A DNA stretch of 9,026 nt from Burkholderiales bacterium (lineage in GTDB: Bacteria; Pseudomonadota; Gammaproteobacteria; Burkholderiales; Burkholderiaceae_F), in contig JAJPXW010000078.1 of the NCBI GenBank assembly GCA_021205255.1, positions 3,198 to 12,223 of the forward strand, read 5' to 3'. This document shows positions 7,212 to 9,026 of the stretch, in pieces. The notes under the pieces were generated by a model. The model saw nothing but the letters and a program-made list of their open reading frames with translations, was not told the DNA's origin and did not search any database. Each line of letters begins with the position of its first letter. The first letter of the stretch is position 1. The translations under genes were made by a program, and so were the position numbers.

Positions 7212-7645
7212 TAGTGCACTCCTTCCACAGTTACACCCATAGAACGTGCACTTCCAGCGATGGTACGCACAGCAGCGTCCATATTGGCCGCAGTAAGGTC
7301 AGGCATTTTTGCCTTAGCAATTTCTTCGGCCTGAGCACGTGTAATCTTGCCAACCTTATTGGATTGAGGAGTTGAAGAACCCTTATCAATCTTTGCTGCT
7401 TTCTTAATAAGAATGGTAGCCGGTGGAGTCTTCATAATGAAGCTGAAGCTCTTATCGGCGTAAGCGGTAATGATTACTGGAATTGGAAGACCAGGTTCCA
7501 TACCCTGGGTCTTAGCGTTAAACGCTTTGCAAAATTCCATAATGTTTAGGCCACGCTGGCCAAGTGCAGGACCAATTGGTGGAGAAGGATTTGCCTTTCC
7601 AGCTGGCACCTGAAGCTTAATAAAGCCTACTATCTTTTTTGCCAT
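7211..7645 (-). CDS. rplK: 50S ribosomal protein L11 (uL11)
   Basis: L11 binds the 1067 region of 23S rRNA at the base of the L10-L12 stalk. There it assists factor-dependent GTP hydrolysis and the RelA stringent response, and forms part of the thiostrepton site. The product is 144 aa, close to the usual length. The N-terminal domain carries QVPAGKANPSPPIGPALGQ with the conserved prolines. The linker region contains MKTPPA. The C-terminal RNA-binding domain (about 75-144) ends with the signature GSARSMGV. The start is supported by GAGGAA 5 bases upstream (7651-7656). It overlaps rplA by one base, so the two form a translationally coupled pair expected to be controlled by L1. Nothing unusual is visible in the protein. 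Confidence 0.98.
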   Translation of the reverse strand: MAKKIVGFIKLQVPAGKANPSPPIGPALGQRGLNIMEFCKAFNAKTQGMEPGLPIPVIITAYADKSFSFIMKTPPATILIKKAAKIDKGSSTPQSNKVGKITRAQAEEIAKAKMPDLTAANMDAAVRTIAGSARSMGVTVEGVH

Positions 7646-7734
7646 TTAAATTCCTCACGGGTGATCGCTCTATTGAGCTCCCCGGGTTGGGGTTCGCATT
7701 TCTTTTACTTCACTGCAAACAAAAGCGAAGCGGA
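7646..7734 (-). promoter_or_regulatory. Structured leader between nusG and rplK, candidate L1 autoregulation site
   Basis: This 89-base gap holds three inverted repeats. One extended stem pairs 7693-7696 with 7726-7729 and continues with CTTTT at 7721-7725 against AAAAG at 7702-7706. A second pairs CCCC with GGGG (7680-7692). A third pairs GCTC with GAGC (7667-7678, 4-base loop). The rplK ribosome site follows. In E. coli L1 represses rplKA through this region. I cannot match the specific L1 motif by eye, so the assignment rests on position and the presence of structure. Confidence 0.35.
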
Positions 7735-8271
7735 CTAGTTTTTCTCTACGTCCGTAAAAGTCAATTCAACAGGAGTATCTCTACTAAAAATGGAAACTAT
7801 GACACGCAAGCGATTTCTTTCATAATCAACTTCATCGATTGTTCCATTGAAATCAGCAAAAGGACCGCTCTTGATTCGAACTTGCTCTCCAGTTTGGAAT
7901 TCGAAACGTGGTCTTGGTTCGTCAGCAGATTCCATTCTCTTTTTAATTGCATCAATTTCCAGATTGGAAATTGGAGTTGGCTTATTGGCTGATTCACCAA
8001 GAAATCCAGTGATCCTTGGGGTGTTCTTAACTAAGTGCCAGGTTTCTTCGTTCAAAGACATATTGACGAAAATGTAACCTGAATAAAGTCTGCGTGTTGA
8101 TACTCGTTTTTTGCCGTTCTTTACTTCTGATACATCTTCAGTAGGAACTAAGATCTCACCGAACATTTCATCGAGTTCGGAACGTTTAATCCTTTCCCTC
8201 AGCGCCGATTCAGCACTTTTTTCCATACCGGAATAAGTGTGTACGACATACCATTTTTTGTCAGTTGACAT
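7735..8271 (-). CDS. nusG: Transcription termination/antitermination factor NusG
   Basis: NusG binds the RNA polymerase clamp, suppresses pausing, and links polymerase to Rho or to ribosomal protein S10. The product is 178 aa, close to the E. coli length. The NGN domain spans about residues 5-115: it starts KWYVVHTYSGMEK, contains GYIFVNM, and has the conserved ITGFLG and KPTPISNLEI segments. A short linker leads to the KOW domain at about 124-178, with GEQVRIKSGPFADFNGTI, a textbook KOW core. The ATG at 8271 has AAGGA 8 bases upstream (8280-8284), overlapping the secE stop, and the genes are 11 bases apart, so secE and nusG are clearly one operon. The stop is TAG. GC3 counted over the first 50 codons after the start is about 36 percent, typical of this window. 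Confidence 0.98.
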   Translation of the reverse strand: MSTDKKWYVVHTYSGMEKSAESALRERIKRSELDEMFGEILVPTEDVSEVKNGKKRVSTRRLYSGYIFVNMSLNEETWHLVKNTPRITGFLGESANKPTPISNLEIDAIKKRMESADEPRPRFEFQTGEQVRIKSGPFADFNGTIDEVDYERNRLRVIVSIFSRDTPVELTFTDVEKN

Positions 8272-8282
8272 TAAGGGGTTCC

Positions 8283-8666
8283 TTAGAGTATGAATCCAAG
8301 AACGAACTGGATAAGGTTATCGACAAGGAAAAGAAAGAAAGCAACAATAACTACAAAGCCACAAACTAAGCCAGTTGTATTAACAGTTTCCTTTCTAGTT
8401 GGCCAAACTACTCTACGCAGTTCTTCATAAGAAGCACGACAATAAGCTACGAAATCCTTACCAGGCTGGCTGAACCATCCAATGACACATCCAGCAATAA
8501 GACAGCCGACTAAAACGCCGGCTCTAAGATAAGTTGACTCTTCAGCTAAGAGAGCAAAGCCAAAAACTCCGCTCAAAGCGACAAGCACAGCTACTGTCAT
8601 GACAATAACGCCGTTGTTTTTCGGTACGGCTACTGCTGGCTGGACTTGCTTGGTACGCTTAGACAT
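8283..8666 (-). CDS. secE: Protein translocase subunit SecE
   Basis: SecE is an essential inner-membrane subunit of the SecYEG channel and clamps the two halves of SecY. The product is 127 aa, the long proteobacterial form with three membrane spans: about residues 19-41, 46-66 and 99-126. The conserved cytoplasmic amphipathic helix and hinge sit between spans 2 and 3, SYEELRRVVWPTRKETVNTT, the most reliable SecE signature. The N-terminus is short and basic (MSKRTKQ), consistent with a cytoplasmic start. The ATG at 8666 has AGGA 6 bases upstream (8673-8676), and the stop is TAA. It lies between tRNA-Trp and nusG, the standard place in betaproteobacteria. Nothing unusual is visible. Confidence 0.97.
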   Translation of the reverse strand: MSKRTKQVQPAVAVPKNNGVIVMTVAVLVALSGVFGFALLAEESTYLRAGVLVGCLIAGCVIGWFSQPGKDFVAYCRASYEELRRVVWPTRKETVNTTGLVCGFVVIVAFFLFLVDNLIQFVLGFIL

Positions 8667-8701
8667 TGAGTATCCTAAATATGTTTTTAATGCAAGTTAA
8701 A

Positions 8702-8721
8702 CCGCGGAACTAAGTCCGCGG
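8702..8721 (-). terminator. GC-rich hairpin between tRNA-Trp and secE
   Basis: CCGCGGA and TCCGCGG form a 7-bp stem around a 6-base loop, starting 10 bases after the tRNA CCA end. On the minus strand it is followed by TTTAACTT, a poor U-run. It could be a leaky terminator reducing read-through from tuf and tRNA into secE, or a structure that guides tRNA 3' processing. Confidence 0.5.
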
Positions 8722-8731
8722 CTTAATTATG

Positions 8732-8807
8732 TGGCAGGGGCAGAAGGAATCGAACCCTCAACCTACGGTTTTGGAGACCGTCGCTCTGCCAATTGAGCTA
8801 TGCCCCT
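8732..8807 (-). tRNA. tRNA-Trp (anticodon CCA)
   Basis: The 76-base cloverleaf is complete with an encoded CCA end. The acceptor stem is AGGGGCA paired with TGCCCCT, and the discriminator is G73. The D-arm is GCTC/GAGC. The anticodon stem ACGGT/ACCGT carries loop CTCCAAA, giving anticodon CCA. The T-arm is GAGGG/CCTTC with loop TTCGATT and one G-T wobble. The discriminator G and CCA anticodon fit tryptophan identity. Position 24 is the normal G, so the classical G24A change that makes tRNA-Trp read UGA is absent. It lies 23 bases after the tuf stop with no terminator between, so it is probably excised from the tuf transcript. Confidence 0.98.
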
Positions 8808-8830
8808 AATTATTTGTTAAATTTTTGATC

Positions 8831-9026
8831 TTAGCCAACAATCTTGGCGACTACGCCGGCGCCCACAGTGTGGCCACCTTCACGGATAGCGAAGCGCAGG
8901 CCCTCTTCCATCGCGATTGGCGCAATCAGCTGCACGTCCATACGGATGTTGTCGCCCGGCATCACCATCTCCACGCCCTCCGGCAGCTGGATCGTGCCGG
9001 TCACGTCAGTGGTGCGGAAGTAGAAC
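8831..9026 (-). CDS. tuf: Elongation factor Tu (C-terminal 64 codons, cut by window edge)
   Basis: EF-Tu is the GTPase that delivers aminoacyl-tRNA to the ribosome. Only the C-terminal beta-barrel (domain 3) is present. The reading FYFRTTDVTGTIQLPEG through MVMPGDNIRM and AMEEGLRFAIREGGHTVGAGVVAKIVG to TAA is unmistakable for bacterial EF-Tu. The position before tRNA-Trp and secE marks it as the tufB-type copy; a second copy elsewhere (near rpsG-fusA) is usual in proteobacteria but cannot be seen here. Base use differs strongly from the neighbours: I count 121 G or C in the 193 bases 8834-9026 (63 percent) and about 51 of 64 codons ending in G or C. This may reflect high-expression codon bias or gene conversion between tuf copies. 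Confidence 0.97.
   Translation of the reverse strand, partial: FYFRTTDVTGTIQLPEGVEMVMPGDNIRMDVQLIAPIAMEEGLRFAIREGGHTVGAGVVAKIVG

Noticed and set aside
1..9026. Mobile element, CRISPR array, defence island or novel multi-gene system
   Set aside because: All coding sequence is accounted for by the conserved tuf-secE-nusG-rplKAJL-rpoBC cluster. No transposase, direct repeat array or foreign gene is present.

Overview
The window is a chromosomal housekeeping segment from a proteobacterium, almost certainly a betaproteobacterium (Burkholderiales-like). The RpoB, RpoC and NusG proteins carry betaproteobacterial signatures, and the order tuf - tRNA-Trp - secE - nusG - rplK - rplA - rplJ - rplL - rpoB - rpoC is the classical one for that group. 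Everything reads on the minus strand, so transcription runs from high to low coordinates. The moderate GC and AT-leaning third codon positions fit a lower-GC member of the order; I cannot name a genus.

Layout, in transcription order. The window opens at 9026 with the last 64 codons of tuf (EF-Tu). These are followed by tRNA-Trp (anticodon CCA), a short GC-rich hairpin, secE and nusG. The nusG-rplK gap is an 89-base, probably structured leader. rplK and rplA overlap as TAATG. A 229-base leader with a kink-turn-like L10-binding stem and several more hairpins precedes rplJ and rplL. A 244-base spacer with three hairpins separates rplL from rpoB. The window ends inside rpoC after 311 complete codons. 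No stretch over 300 bases lacks a gene.

Function. The genes couple translation (EF-Tu, the L11/L1 stalk and the L10-L7/L12 stalk), transcription (beta and beta' subunits, NusG) and protein export (SecE). The intergenic RNA structures are where this cluster is expected to be feedback regulated: L1 acting on the rplKA leader, L10-L12 acting on the rplJL leader, and attenuation or processing between rplL and rpoB.

The one real anomaly is an in-frame TGA at codon 36 of rpoB. Conserved RpoB sequence in the same frame lies on both sides of it, and the normal ATG upstream has a good Shine-Dalgarno sequence. Within the window TGA ends rplJ at the normal place, all tryptophans are TGG, and the local tRNA-Trp is an ordinary CCA type, so general TGA reassignment is unlikely. 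A base-call error, a recent nonsense mutation or localised readthrough remain open. Secondary points are a sharp rise in GC3 in the tuf end, a charged RpoB C-terminal extension abutting rpoC, and the stacked hairpins of the leaders. I see no mobile element, CRISPR array or novel defence system.
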